This document shows, in pieces, positions 1 through 5,875 of a stretch of 7,121 nt of DNA; positions within the stretch are counted from its first letter, which is position 1, and each line of letters starts with the position of its first letter. The notes below the pieces were generated by a model. The model did not search any database. It had not been told where the DNA came from and worked only from the letters and a program-made list of their open reading frames with translations. The stretch is taken from NCBI GenBank assembly GCA_002423075.1, contig DIUS01000059.1, forward strand, positions 1-7,121, written 5' to 3'. The position numbers and the translations under genes are program-made. The DNA comes from Microbacteriaceae bacterium UBA6152. Lineage in GTDB: Bacteria > Actinomycetota > Actinomycetes > Actinomycetales > Microbacteriaceae.

Positions 1-1130
1 TGCACGTCTTCGAGGTCGTTGATCGTCGCGACGACAGGGTGCGTGCTTGGCAGCTGGTCTTGGCGGTAGGCCCAGCTCTTCTCCATGGCCTGGAAGGTCG
101 TCCAGGCCTCGTGCCACTCGGTGGCTTCGGCCGTGGCGATTGTCGACGCCCACTCGGCGAACGACTCGTTGAGCCACAGGTCGTTCCACCACTTCATGGT
201 GACGAGGTCGCCGAACCACATGTGGGCGAGTTCGTGCAAGATCGTGACGACGCGGCGCTCTTTCACCGCGTCGGTCACCTTGCTGCGGAAGATGTAAACC
301 TCGGTGAAGGTCACGGCTCCGGCGTTCTCCATCGCCCCGGCGTTGAATTCGGGCACGAAGAGCTGGTCGTACTTCTCGAAGGGGAAGGCGACGCCAAACC
401 TCGACTCGAAGTACTTGAAGCCCTTGCGCGTGATGTCGAAGATGTAGTCAGCGTCGAGGTGCTCGAAGAGGCTCGCGCGGGCATAGATGCCGAGCGGGAT
501 GCTGCGGCCGTCGCTGCTCGTGAGCTCGCTGTGCACGCTCTGGTAAGGGCCCGCGATGATGGCGGTGATGTAGCTCGAGATGCGCTTCGTCGTCTGGAAG
601 ACGGTGGTCGCGGCGTCGCCGTTCTCGGTGCGGTTGTCGACGGGGGAGTTGGAGACCACGACCCAGCTCGCCGGCGCCGTCACCGTGAATTGGAAGGTCG
701 CCTTGAGGTCGGGCTGCTCGAACACCGCGAACACGCGGCGGCTGTCGGGCACCTCGAACTGCGAGTAAAGGTAGACCTCGCCATCGACGGGGTCGACGAA
801 GCGGTGCAGGCCCTCGCCCGAGTTCGTGTACTCGTGGTCGGCCACGACGGTGAGCACGTTGTGCTCGGCAAGCCCGTCGAGCTGGATGCGCGTGCCGTCA
901 GCCACGGCGGCCGCATCGAGTTCGACGCCGTTGAGGGTGACGCTGTGCACCGTGCGAGTGATCGCGTCGATGAAGGTGCTCGCGCCCGCGGTCGCGGCGA
1001 AGGTCACGGTCGACGTCGACCGGAACACCTCGTCGCCCGTCGTCAGGTCGAGGTCGACGACGTAGCTCTCGGTCTCGACGAGCGACTTACGCTCGTGGGC
1101 TTCGACGCGGGTCAGGTTCTCTGCGGGCAC
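1..1130 (-). CDS. pepN: Aminopeptidase N, M1 family zinc metallopeptidase (N-terminal part, cut by window edge)
   Basis: This enzyme removes N-terminal residues from peptides and is expected in the cytoplasm for peptide turnover; no signal peptide is visible. The 376 residues present cover the N-terminal beta domain and the start of the thermolysin-like catalytic domain. Visible motifs are the substrate-binding GAMEN (265-269), the zinc-binding HELAH (299-303) followed by MWFGDLVT, and the third zinc ligand Glu322 in LWLNESFAEW, with the family's 18-residue spacing. FEQPDLKATF (137-146) is also typical. The catalytic Tyr, expected about 60 residues after Glu322, lies outside the window. Actinobacterial PepN proteins are about 850 residues, so a little under half is seen. 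The start is a GTG with a strong AAGGAG nine bases upstream. It follows the amylosucrase gene on the same strand after an 82-bp gap, so it could receive read-through, but its strong ribosome site and separate leader suggest its own unit. Confidence 0.96.
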   Translation of the reverse strand, partial: MPAENLTRVEAHERKSLVETESYVVDLDLTTGDEVFRSTSTVTFAATAGASTFIDAITRTVHSVTLNGVELDAAAVADGTRIQLDGLAEHNVLTVVADHEYTNSGEGLHRFVDPVDGEVYLYSQFEVPDSRRVFAVFEQPDLKATFQFTVTAPASWVVVSNSPVDNRTENGDAATTVFQTTKRISSYITAIIAGPYQSVHSELTSSDGRSIPLGIYARASLFEHLDADYIFDITRKGFKYFESRFGVAFPFEKYDQLFVPEFNAGAMENAGAVTFTEVYIFRSKVTDAVKERRVVTILHELAHMWFGDLVTMKWWNDLWLNESFAEWASTIATAEATEWHEAWTTFQAMEKSWAYRQDQLPSTHPVVATINDLEDV

Positions 1131-1139
1131 GGTGACGTT

Positions 1140-1145
1140 CTCCTT
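1140..1145 (-). promoter_or_regulatory. Ribosome binding site fixing the pepN GTG start
   Basis: On the minus strand AAGGAG lies nine bases before the GTG at 1130-1128. It is one of the two best Shine-Dalgarno matches in the window, and it settles the start of the aminopeptidase at the residue series (M)PAENLTRVEA. Confidence 0.8.
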
Positions 1146-1153
1146 CGAACACG

Positions 1154-1167
1154 GTGCTGGTCAGCAC
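1154..1167. repeat. 14-bp palindrome in the pepN leader (possible operator or hairpin)
   Basis: GTGCTG-GT-CAGCAC is a perfect inverted repeat with 6-bp arms and a 2-bp spacer, 24-37 bases upstream of the pepN start and about 46 bases after the amylosucrase stop. As RNA it could fold as a 5-bp stem with a 4-base loop, but no U-run follows, so an intrinsic terminator is not supported. An arm this short has an appreciable chance of arising at random in an 80-bp gap. Confidence 0.3.
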
Positions 1168-1212
1168 GGCTGGTATGAATGCCCGGCTCGTGGCCGCGCA
1201 CAAGGGTCAAGC

Positions 1213-3123
1213 CTAGACGCGCAGCCAGAGAACGCCGTGGGCGGGCAGACTGAGACCGCGGCGCAGGTCGTGGCGGGCATCCGTCAGCAGGTCGATCGCC
1301 AGCGGCGGCAGCCCCGAGAGCGTGAGCGGCGCGATGAGCTGCTCGTCGTCGGCGACATTCGCGAAGCAGGCCACGAGCGAGTCGGGGCCGGGGCGCTGGT
1401 AGGCCACGATGTGCGGGTTCTTCGCGTCGAAGCCGATGAGCGTCGTGCCCGCGAACTCGGGCGTCGCCCGGCGCACGTCGAGCAGGTGCTGCAGCCCCTG
1501 GTAGATGCGGCCGGCGTCGGTGGTGGCATCGTGGCGCTGGGCGTAGCGCTCGGCGGGGTAGGGCGGACGGTTGGCCCAGCGGCTGTCGTCCGCCTGCGCG
1601 GGGTCGTCGGCCCAGTGCGGGTCGTTGAGCTGACCGACCTCGTCGCCGAGGTAGAGCAGGGGGATGCCGCCGGTCGACAAGATGATCGAGTGCGCGAGCA
1701 GGATGCGCCCGATTGCGCCCGCATCGCCCGCTTCGAGCCCGGCGAGCGAGGCTGTCGTGCCCGAGATGCGGCAGTCGCCCGTCGCGGGATTGTCTTGAAA
1801 AGGGATGCCGCGCGCGAAGCTGCCCTCGTGGCGCCCGACGTAGAAGCTGTTCAAGAAGCGGCGGTGGTCGAAGCCGTCGATGCCGAGCTCGGCGGCGTCT
1901 TCGTCGGCGAAGGTCCAGCCGATGTCGTCGTGGCTCCGCACGTAGTTGACCCACGCGGTGCCCTCGGGCAGGGTGTGGCGGCGGTCGAGCGCCTGCTGCA
2001 GCAGCCGGCCGTCACGAGTGGCGAGCGAGTTCCAGATGAGGGCCATCTGCAGTGGGTTGTAGCTGATGCGGCACTCGTCGACACTGATGTACTCGATGAC
2101 CTGGTCGGGGTGCACGATCGCCTCGCTCTTGAAGAGCACGGCGGGCGCGGCCATGGCGAGCACCGCGTTGAACGCCTGGATGAGCAGGTGCGCTTCGGGC
2201 AGGTTCTCGCAACTGGTGCCGAGCTGCTTCCAGATGAAGGCGACCGCGTCCATGCGCAGAATGTCGACGCCGCGATTGGCGAGAAACATCATCTCGCCCG
2301 CCATCGCGCGGAAGACGGCGGGGTTGCTGTAGTTGAGATCCCACTGGAAGGAGTGGAAGGTCGCCCAGATCCAGCGCTCGGCCTCGTCGCGGCTCGGCAC
2401 GGTGCCGTCGGGGAGGGGGAAGGGCACGAACGCGCCGGGGTGATCGTCGGGGAAGATCTCGCGCACCGTGCGCTCGTAGGCGTCGGGCATCTCGCGCCCG
2501 TCGAAGACGTAGTAGTACTGCTCGAAACGCACGTCGCCGCTCTGCGCGAGCTTCGCCCACTGATGCTCGTTCGAGGTGTGGTTGAAGATGAAGTCGATGA
2601 CGAGCGCGATGCCGTTGGCGCGCAGCTCGGCCGCCAGCGCTTCGAGCTGCTGCATGTCGCCGAGGGCGGGGTTCACCTGCCGGTAGCTCGACACCGCATA
2701 ACCGCCGTCGCTGTTCTCCTCCGGCGCCGCGAAGAGCGGCATGAGGTGCAGGTAGGTCAGGCCCAGTTCTCTGAAATATGAGATGCGCGCACGAACTCCG
2801 TCGAGCGTCTCGGCGTAGCGGTCGACGTAACAGACGCCGCCGAGCATCTGGTTCGACTGAAACCAGGTCGGGACGCTCGCGCGCCGGGCGTCGAGCGCCG
2901 TGAGCTCGTCGCTGCGCTCTTGCGCTGACACGGCCACCTGCACGAGCAGCGAGCGCAGCTCGGCCTCGGTCTGATCCGACTCGCCGTAGATGCGCTCAAA
3001 GAGGCTCTGCAGTCGGGGCAGCTCGCGCTCGATCCGCGCGACCAGGGCCGACCAGCGGACGGGCGCGGTGTCGGGACGGCGCACGGCGTCGAGCGCCCGC
3101 ATCCTGTCGTCGGTGAGCGGCAC
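1213..3123 (-). CDS. Amylosucrase (GH13 subfamily 4), sucrose-dependent alpha-glucan synthase
   Basis: Amylosucrase transfers the glucose of sucrose to an alpha-1,4-glucan and releases fructose. The protein matches the Neisseria polysaccharea enzyme along its whole length. Numbered from the GTG at 3123, it has His182 in FIFNHTSNEH, Arg290 and nucleophile Asp292 in GVDILRMDAVAFIWKQ, acid/base Glu334 in FKSEAIVHPD, and His398-Asp399 in VRSHDDIGWTF. The pocket-closing salt bridge (Asp139, Arg515) and the acceptor-site Arg221 of REIF are also present, which favours amylosucrase over sucrose phosphorylase. The N-terminal helical domain and C-terminal beta domain are both present. No signal peptide is visible, so it acts in the cytoplasm on imported sucrose. 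The GTG start gives 636 residues, the same length as I recall for N. polysaccharea, and sits 7 bases after a TAGACT box. Alternatives are ATG 3102 and ATG 3222; the last would overlap the divergent gene. A sucrose hydrolase of the same subfamily cannot be fully excluded. Confidence 0.95.
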   Translation of the reverse strand: MPLTDDRMRALDAVRRPDTAPVRWSALVARIERELPRLQSLFERIYGESDQTEAELRSLLVQVAVSAQERSDELTALDARRASVPTWFQSNQMLGGVCYVDRYAETLDGVRARISYFRELGLTYLHLMPLFAAPEENSDGGYAVSSYRQVNPALGDMQQLEALAAELRANGIALVIDFIFNHTSNEHQWAKLAQSGDVRFEQYYYVFDGREMPDAYERTVREIFPDDHPGAFVPFPLPDGTVPSRDEAERWIWATFHSFQWDLNYSNPAVFRAMAGEMMFLANRGVDILRMDAVAFIWKQLGTSCENLPEAHLLIQAFNAVLAMAAPAVLFKSEAIVHPDQVIEYISVDECRISYNPLQMALIWNSLATRDGRLLQQALDRRHTLPEGTAWVNYVRSHDDIGWTFADEDAAELGIDGFDHRRFLNSFYVGRHEGSFARGIPFQDNPATGDCRISGTTASLAGLEAGDAGAIGRILLAHSIILSTGGIPLLYLGDEVGQLNDPHWADDPAQADDSRWANRPPYPAERYAQRHDATTDAGRIYQGLQHLLDVRRATPEFAGTTLIGFDAKNPHIVAYQRPGPDSLVACFANVADDEQLIAPLTLSGLPPLAIDLLTDARHDLRRGLSLPAHGVLWLRV

Positions 3124-3130
3124 GTGTGTC

Positions 3131-3136
3131 AGTCTA
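3131..3136 (-). promoter_or_regulatory. Candidate -10 box of the amylosucrase gene, leaderless arrangement
   Basis: The minus strand reads TAGACT, then GACACAC, then GTG. A TANNNT box 7 bases before a start codon is the classic layout of an actinobacterial leaderless transcript, and no Shine-Dalgarno sequence precedes this GTG. No good -35 hexamer is visible 17 bases further upstream, so the call rests on the -10 match and spacing. Confidence 0.4.
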
Positions 3137-3146
3137 TGTCGATGGG

Positions 3147-3162
3147 CTGGGACCGGTTCCAG
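3147..3162. promoter_or_regulatory. 16-bp palindromic operator candidate in the divergent amylosucrase/oxidoreductase promoter
   Basis: CTGGGACCGGTTCCAG is symmetrical at 14 of 16 positions, with only one mismatched pair, and is centred on ACCGGT. It lies inside the 79-bp gap between the two divergent starts. It covers the place where the amylosucrase -35 element should be and sits just upstream of the expected -35 of the FAD oxidoreductase gene. A central CG within a 14-20 bp palindrome resembles LacI/GalR-family operators, a family that often controls sugar genes. No regulator gene is in the window, so the binding protein is unknown. Confidence 0.45.
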
Positions 3163-3186
3163 ACGATTTCCACTGTTGTCCAGGCG

Positions 3187-3192
3187 GATAAC
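3187..3192 (+). promoter_or_regulatory. Weak -10 candidate for the FAD oxidoreductase gene
   Basis: GATAAC matches TATAAT at four of six positions and ends 10 bases before the ATG at 3203. No Shine-Dalgarno sequence is seen at a usable distance from ATG 3203 or ATG 3212, so the transcript may be leaderless or carry a very short leader. The match is weak. Confidence 0.25.
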
Positions 3193-3202
3193 TCGTGCGA
3201 CG

Positions 3203-4633
3203 ATGGTTGACATGCACAACACCGTCTTCGAGCGTCAGCGGCCTGACTCGCGCATCATCACCGAGAGTCTCGCGGGCTCGCGGCTGTCGCCGTTCTGGCT
3301 CGACGATCTGCCCGAACGCCCGACCCTCGTGCCCCCCTCGAGCGACGTGCACTGCGACCTGGCGATCGTCGGGGGCGGGTACACGGGTCTCTGGACGGCA
3401 CTACTCGCAAAAGAGCGCGACCCGAGCCGACGCGTCGTGTTGCTTGAGGGCAAGAGCGTCGGCTGGGCGGCGAGTGGCCGCAACGGCGGCTTCGTCGAAG
3501 CCACGCTCACGCACGGCGAGAAGAACGGCGAGACCCGCTTCGCTGACGAGCTCGAGACACTCGACCGGCTGGGCATGCAGAACCTCGACGAGATTCAAGC
3601 GACCGTCGAGAGCCGTGGCTGGGCTGTCGACTTCGAGCGGGTCGGATCGATCGCCGTCGCCACCGAGGCCTACCAGGTGCCCGAGCTCGCTGCGGCCCAC
3701 GACGGCGAGACCGAGCACTTCTACGACGCCGCCGCGATGCGCGAGCTCGTCAACTCGCCTACCTACGAAGGTGGGCTGTGGGCGACGCGCGATACGGCGC
3801 TCGTGCATCCCGGCAAGCTCGCCTCGGTCTTGCGCGACGACTGCCTCGAGGCCGGCGTCGAGATTCACGAATCCAGCCCCGTCGTCGATCTGCGGGCCGA
3901 GCCGAACGCCGTCGAGCTTCGCCTCAAGAGCGGCGTCACCGTGCGCGCCGATCGCGTCGCCCTCGCGACCAACGCGTTCCCCTCGCTGCTCAAGCGCTAC
4001 CGCCTGCACACCGTGCCGGTCTACGACTACGTGCTCATGACCGAACCGCTCACGGATGCTCAGCTCGCGTCGATCGGATGGCAGGGCAGGCAGGGCATCG
4101 CCGACAGCGCCAACCAGTTTCACTACTACCGCCTCAGTGCCGACAACCGCATCTTGTGGGGTGGATACGATGCGATCTACCACTTCGGCGGGCGCATCCG
4201 CCCCGAGTACGACGACCGGCGCGAGTCGTTCGAGACGCTCGCGAGCCACTTCTTCACGACCTTCCCGCAGCTCGAAGGCGTGCGGTTCAGCCATCGCTGG
4301 GCGGGCGTCATCGACACCTGCAGCCGTTTCTGCGCCTTCCACGCCACGGCCCATCACGGGCGCGTCGCCTACTCAGCGGGCTTCACCGGGCTGGGAGTCG
4401 CGGCCACCCGCTTCGCGGCAAATGTCATGCTCGACCAGCTCGCGGGCGAGACGACCGAGCGCACCTCGCTCGACATGGTGCGCAGCATGCCACTGCCGTT
4501 TCCGCCCGAGCCCGCGACCTACCCGGCCGTGCAGTCGGTGCGCTGGGCGCTCGACCGCGCCGATCACAATTCGGGCACGAGGAATCTCTTCTTGCGCACG
4601 CTCGACAAGGTGGGTCTAGGGTTCGATTCGTGA
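3203..4633 (+). CDS. FAD-dependent amine/amino-acid oxidoreductase, DAO family (PuuB-like)
   Basis: A 476-residue flavoenzyme predicted to oxidise a primary or secondary amine or an amino acid to the imine or aldehyde. An FAD-binding Rossmann motif DLAIVGGGYTGLWTA has GxGxxG at 57-62, and Glu82 ends the second beta strand (VVLLE), where it would bind the FAD ribose. SGRNGG (91-96) follows as in DAO-family enzymes, and a C-terminal FAD contact GFTGLGVAATR begins at 393. The preceding segment FWLDDLPERP (31-40) is typical of the gamma-glutamylputrescine oxidase-like branch. The substrate cannot be read from sequence, and no glutamylputrescine synthetase or aldehyde dehydrogenase gene is near, so putrescine is only one option. 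ATG 3203 and ATG 3212 are both possible starts; the longer open frame back to 2990 is only antisense to the amylosucrase gene. The stop overlaps the next start by 4 bp, implying translational coupling with the cupin. Confidence 0.9.
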   Translation: MVDMHNTVFERQRPDSRIITESLAGSRLSPFWLDDLPERPTLVPPSSDVHCDLAIVGGGYTGLWTALLAKERDPSRRVVLLEGKSVGWAASGRNGGFVEATLTHGEKNGETRFADELETLDRLGMQNLDEIQATVESRGWAVDFERVGSIAVATEAYQVPELAAAHDGETEHFYDAAAMRELVNSPTYEGGLWATRDTALVHPGKLASVLRDDCLEAGVEIHESSPVVDLRAEPNAVELRLKSGVTVRADRVALATNAFPSLLKRYRLHTVPVYDYVLMTEPLTDAQLASIGWQGRQGIADSANQFHYYRLSADNRILWGGYDAIYHFGGRIRPEYDDRRESFETLASHFFTTFPQLEGVRFSHRWAGVIDTCSRFCAFHATAHHGRVAYSAGFTGLGVAATRFAANVMLDQLAGETTERTSLDMVRSMPLPFPPEPATYPAVQSVRWALDRADHNSGTRNLFLRTLDKVGLGFDS

Positions 4634-4974
4634 CCCTTCCCCTCGACGCAGCCACGGTGCTGCAGGCCCTCGAGCTCGAGCTCGAGCACGAGTCGGTCGA
4701 CGCCGAGCGCGTCGTCGACGGAAACCCCACGACGGGCATCGCCGCGCTCACCGAGCTCGACGACTGGGAGGTCGGGGTGTGGGAGATCACACCCGGCACC
4801 GTCACCGACGTCGAGGTCGACGAGATCTTCATCGTGCTACGCGGTCATGCCACCCTCACGCGGGGCGACGGCACGCAGGTCGAGCTTGTCGCGGGTTCGA
4901 TCGGCCGCCTCGATGACGGCGAAGAGACCGAGTGGCAGGTGCACGAGACGCTGCGCAAGATCTACCTCGCGTAG
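4630..4974 (+). CDS. Small cupin-domain protein (Cupin_3 / EutQ-like), coupled to the oxidoreductase
   Basis: A 114-residue single-domain protein. The GTG start overlaps the TGA stop of the upstream oxidoreductase (GTGA), so the two are very probably co-translated. The core fold is seen in WEITPGTVTDVEVDEIFIVLRGHATLT (51-77), which matches cupin motif 1, and AGSIGRLDDGEETEWQVHETLRKIYL (88-113), which matches the second strand set and the W-V-E-RK-Y ending typical of Cupin_3 proteins. The two motif-1 histidines that bind metal in many cupins are replaced by Asp60 and Glu62, although Glu65 is kept, so a standard metal site is doubtful. Cupins of this kind are often found next to DAO-family oxidases in actinobacteria (recalled, not checked). 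Its role may be handling or sensing the oxidised product, but this is inference. Residues 14-21 come from a tandem CTCGAG repeat. Confidence 0.85.
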   Translation: MTLPLDAATVLQALELELEHESVDAERVVDGNPTTGIAALTELDDWEVGVWEITPGTVTDVEVDEIFIVLRGHATLTRGDGTQVELVAGSIGRLDDGEETEWQVHETLRKIYLA

Positions 4975-4994
4975 CGCTTCGCGCATCCCCTAGC

Positions 4995-5771
4995 TCACCA
5001 AGTCGAGTCGCCTCTGATCACGACGTCGCTGCCGCCGTCGACGAAGACGACTTGTCCGCACAAGTGCGAGTTCTCGACGCTCGACAAGTAGACGATAAGG
5101 TCCGCGACGACAGCTGGCTCGGCGACGCCATTGAGTGGCATGGGCACCCTGTTGAGAATTGCCGTGGTCGACTCTTCCGTGGCCAAGAAGTCTGCCGTCA
5201 TAGGCGTGCGGATCATGCCAGGAGCGACCGCATTGAGCGGGATGCTCGCACCGGCCCACTCGGCCGTCGCCGCGTTGCGGCGGATCCACCGCGCGAGTGC
5301 GCGCTTCGTCGAGCCATAGATCACCCCTCCCTTGCCGGCGTTGAGCAGCTCTTGCGCTCGGTGCAGCGCGGCCGGTTCGTCGTGCGCGAGGCACGCATCG
5401 ACGAGCTCGTCGTCGACCGGGAAGAGCGAGGCCATCGAGGTTGTCGCGACCGCCCGCGGGGCATCCGACCCGGCCAGCAGAGGGCGCACCCCCTCGAGCG
5501 TGGCGAGCGCACCGAAGTAGTTGACCGCGACCGTCGCGACCGACTCGGTGGCGAGGCCGGCGTTGGCGATCACGGCATCGATAGTGCCGCCGCTGAGCTC
5601 GGTGGCCTGCGCTACGACGGCCTCGCGGCCCTCGTGCGTCGTGAGGTCGACCGTGATGTCGGCATCGTCCAGATCGACGCCGATGACGCGATGCCCGAGT
5701 GCCGTGAGGGCCTCGGCAGTGGCGGCACCTATGCCGCTCGCGGCGCCGGTGACGAGGTACGTGCGAGTCAT
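4995..5771 (-). CDS. Short-chain dehydrogenase/reductase, 3-alpha-hydroxysteroid dehydrogenase/carbonyl reductase type
   Basis: A complete 258-residue classical SDR that interconverts a hydroxyl and a carbonyl using a nicotinamide cofactor in the cytoplasm. It shows TGAASGIG (8-15), NAG (70-72), and the active-site Tyr152 and Lys156 in YGSTK, with Ser112 or Ser115 as the catalytic serine. Asp33 at the end of the second beta strand (GVDLDDADITVDL) argues for NAD(H). The Ser-to-Tyr distance is about 40 residues instead of the usual 12-13. The extra segment (about 116-148) is the hallmark of the Comamonas 3-alpha-HSD/carbonyl reductase branch, which also contains coniferyl alcohol dehydrogenases. 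The natural substrate is therefore open. The ATG is preceded by a strong GGAAGGAAT. It is a single-gene unit, convergent with the cupin (20-bp gap) and divergent from rpiB. Confidence 0.92.
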   Translation of the reverse strand: MTRTYLVTGAASGIGAATAEALTALGHRVIGVDLDDADITVDLTTHEGREAVVAQATELSGGTIDAVIANAGLATESVATVAVNYFGALATLEGVRPLLAGSDAPRAVATTSMASLFPVDDELVDACLAHDEPAALHRAQELLNAGKGGVIYGSTKRALARWIRRNAATAEWAGASIPLNAVAPGMIRTPMTADFLATEESTTAILNRVPMPLNGVAEPAVVADLIVYLSSVENSHLCGQVVFVDGGSDVVIRGDSTW

Positions 5772-5775
5772 GATG

Positions 5776-5784
5776 ATTCCTTCC
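5776..5784 (-). promoter_or_regulatory. Ribosome binding site of the SDR gene
   Basis: The minus strand carries GGAAGGAAT four bases before the ATG at 5771-5769. The AAGGAA core confirms this ATG as the start and shows that this gene, unlike rpiB across the gap, has a conventional leader. Confidence 0.7.
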
Positions 5785-5831
5785 GCTCGGTGATCTCCAG
5801 CGTGCCACCGCCCATCGTGTGCGTAAAGGGC

Positions 5832-5845
5832 CGAAGGTCCCTTCG
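5832..5845. repeat. 14-bp palindrome in the SDR/rpiB divergent region (possible operator)
   Basis: CGAAGG-TC-CCTTCG is a perfect inverted repeat with 6-bp arms and a 2-bp spacer. It covers the position of the rpiB -35 element, 17 bases upstream of TAGAAT, and lies 61 bases upstream of the SDR start. That placement fits an operator affecting either gene. The arms are short enough for chance to be a real alternative. Confidence 0.3.
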
Positions 5846-5862
5846 CGCCGCACCGTGCCTCG

Positions 5863-5868
5863 TAGAAT
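5863..5868 (+). promoter_or_regulatory. -10 box of rpiB, probable leaderless transcript
   Basis: TAGAAT matches the TATAAT consensus at five of six positions and ends exactly 7 bases before the rpiB ATG, placing the expected transcription start at or next to the ATG. The only purine run, GAGG at 5870-5873, is two bases from the ATG and too close to act as a Shine-Dalgarno site. The -35 region is poor, which is usual for such promoters. Confidence 0.5.
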
Positions 5869-5875
5869 TGAGGCT

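Noticed and set aside
1204..1210. TTGACC on the minus strand after the amylosucrase stop as a pepN -35 element
   Set aside because: No acceptable -10 box occurs at 16-18 bases; the nearest AT-rich spot (CATTCAT) is more than 20 bases away.
39..2781. Two very long plus-strand open frames (39-1178, 379 aa; 1132-2781, 549 aa)
   Set aside because: They lie antisense to pepN and amylosucrase, have Arg/Val/Glu/Ala-rich compositions typical of antisense frames in GC-rich DNA, and show no family motifs.
2990..3202. N-terminal extension of the FAD oxidoreductase back to 2990
   Set aside because: The extra residues are Arg/Ser-rich, antisense to the amylosucrase N-terminus and not part of the family.
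3124..3222. ATG 3222 as amylosucrase start
   Set aside because: It would overlap the divergent gene start and cover the palindrome and -10 box, and it adds residues not found in the family. GTG 3123 fits length and promoter layout better, though this is not proven.
3401..4357. 318-aa minus-strand open frame opposite the FAD oxidoreductase
   Set aside because: It is antisense to a gene with clear family motifs and is itself a GC-driven frame without recognisable domains.
4669..4692. Tandem CTCGAG x3 plus CACGAG
   Set aside because: It is in frame and encodes the (Leu-Glu) run of the cupin N-terminus. A microrepeat that could slip, but no evidence that it does anything further.
4974..4984. 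GCGC-TTC-GCGC hairpin between the convergent cupin and SDR genes
   Set aside because: A 4-bp stem with a 3-base loop and no T-run is too weak to call a bidirectional terminator.
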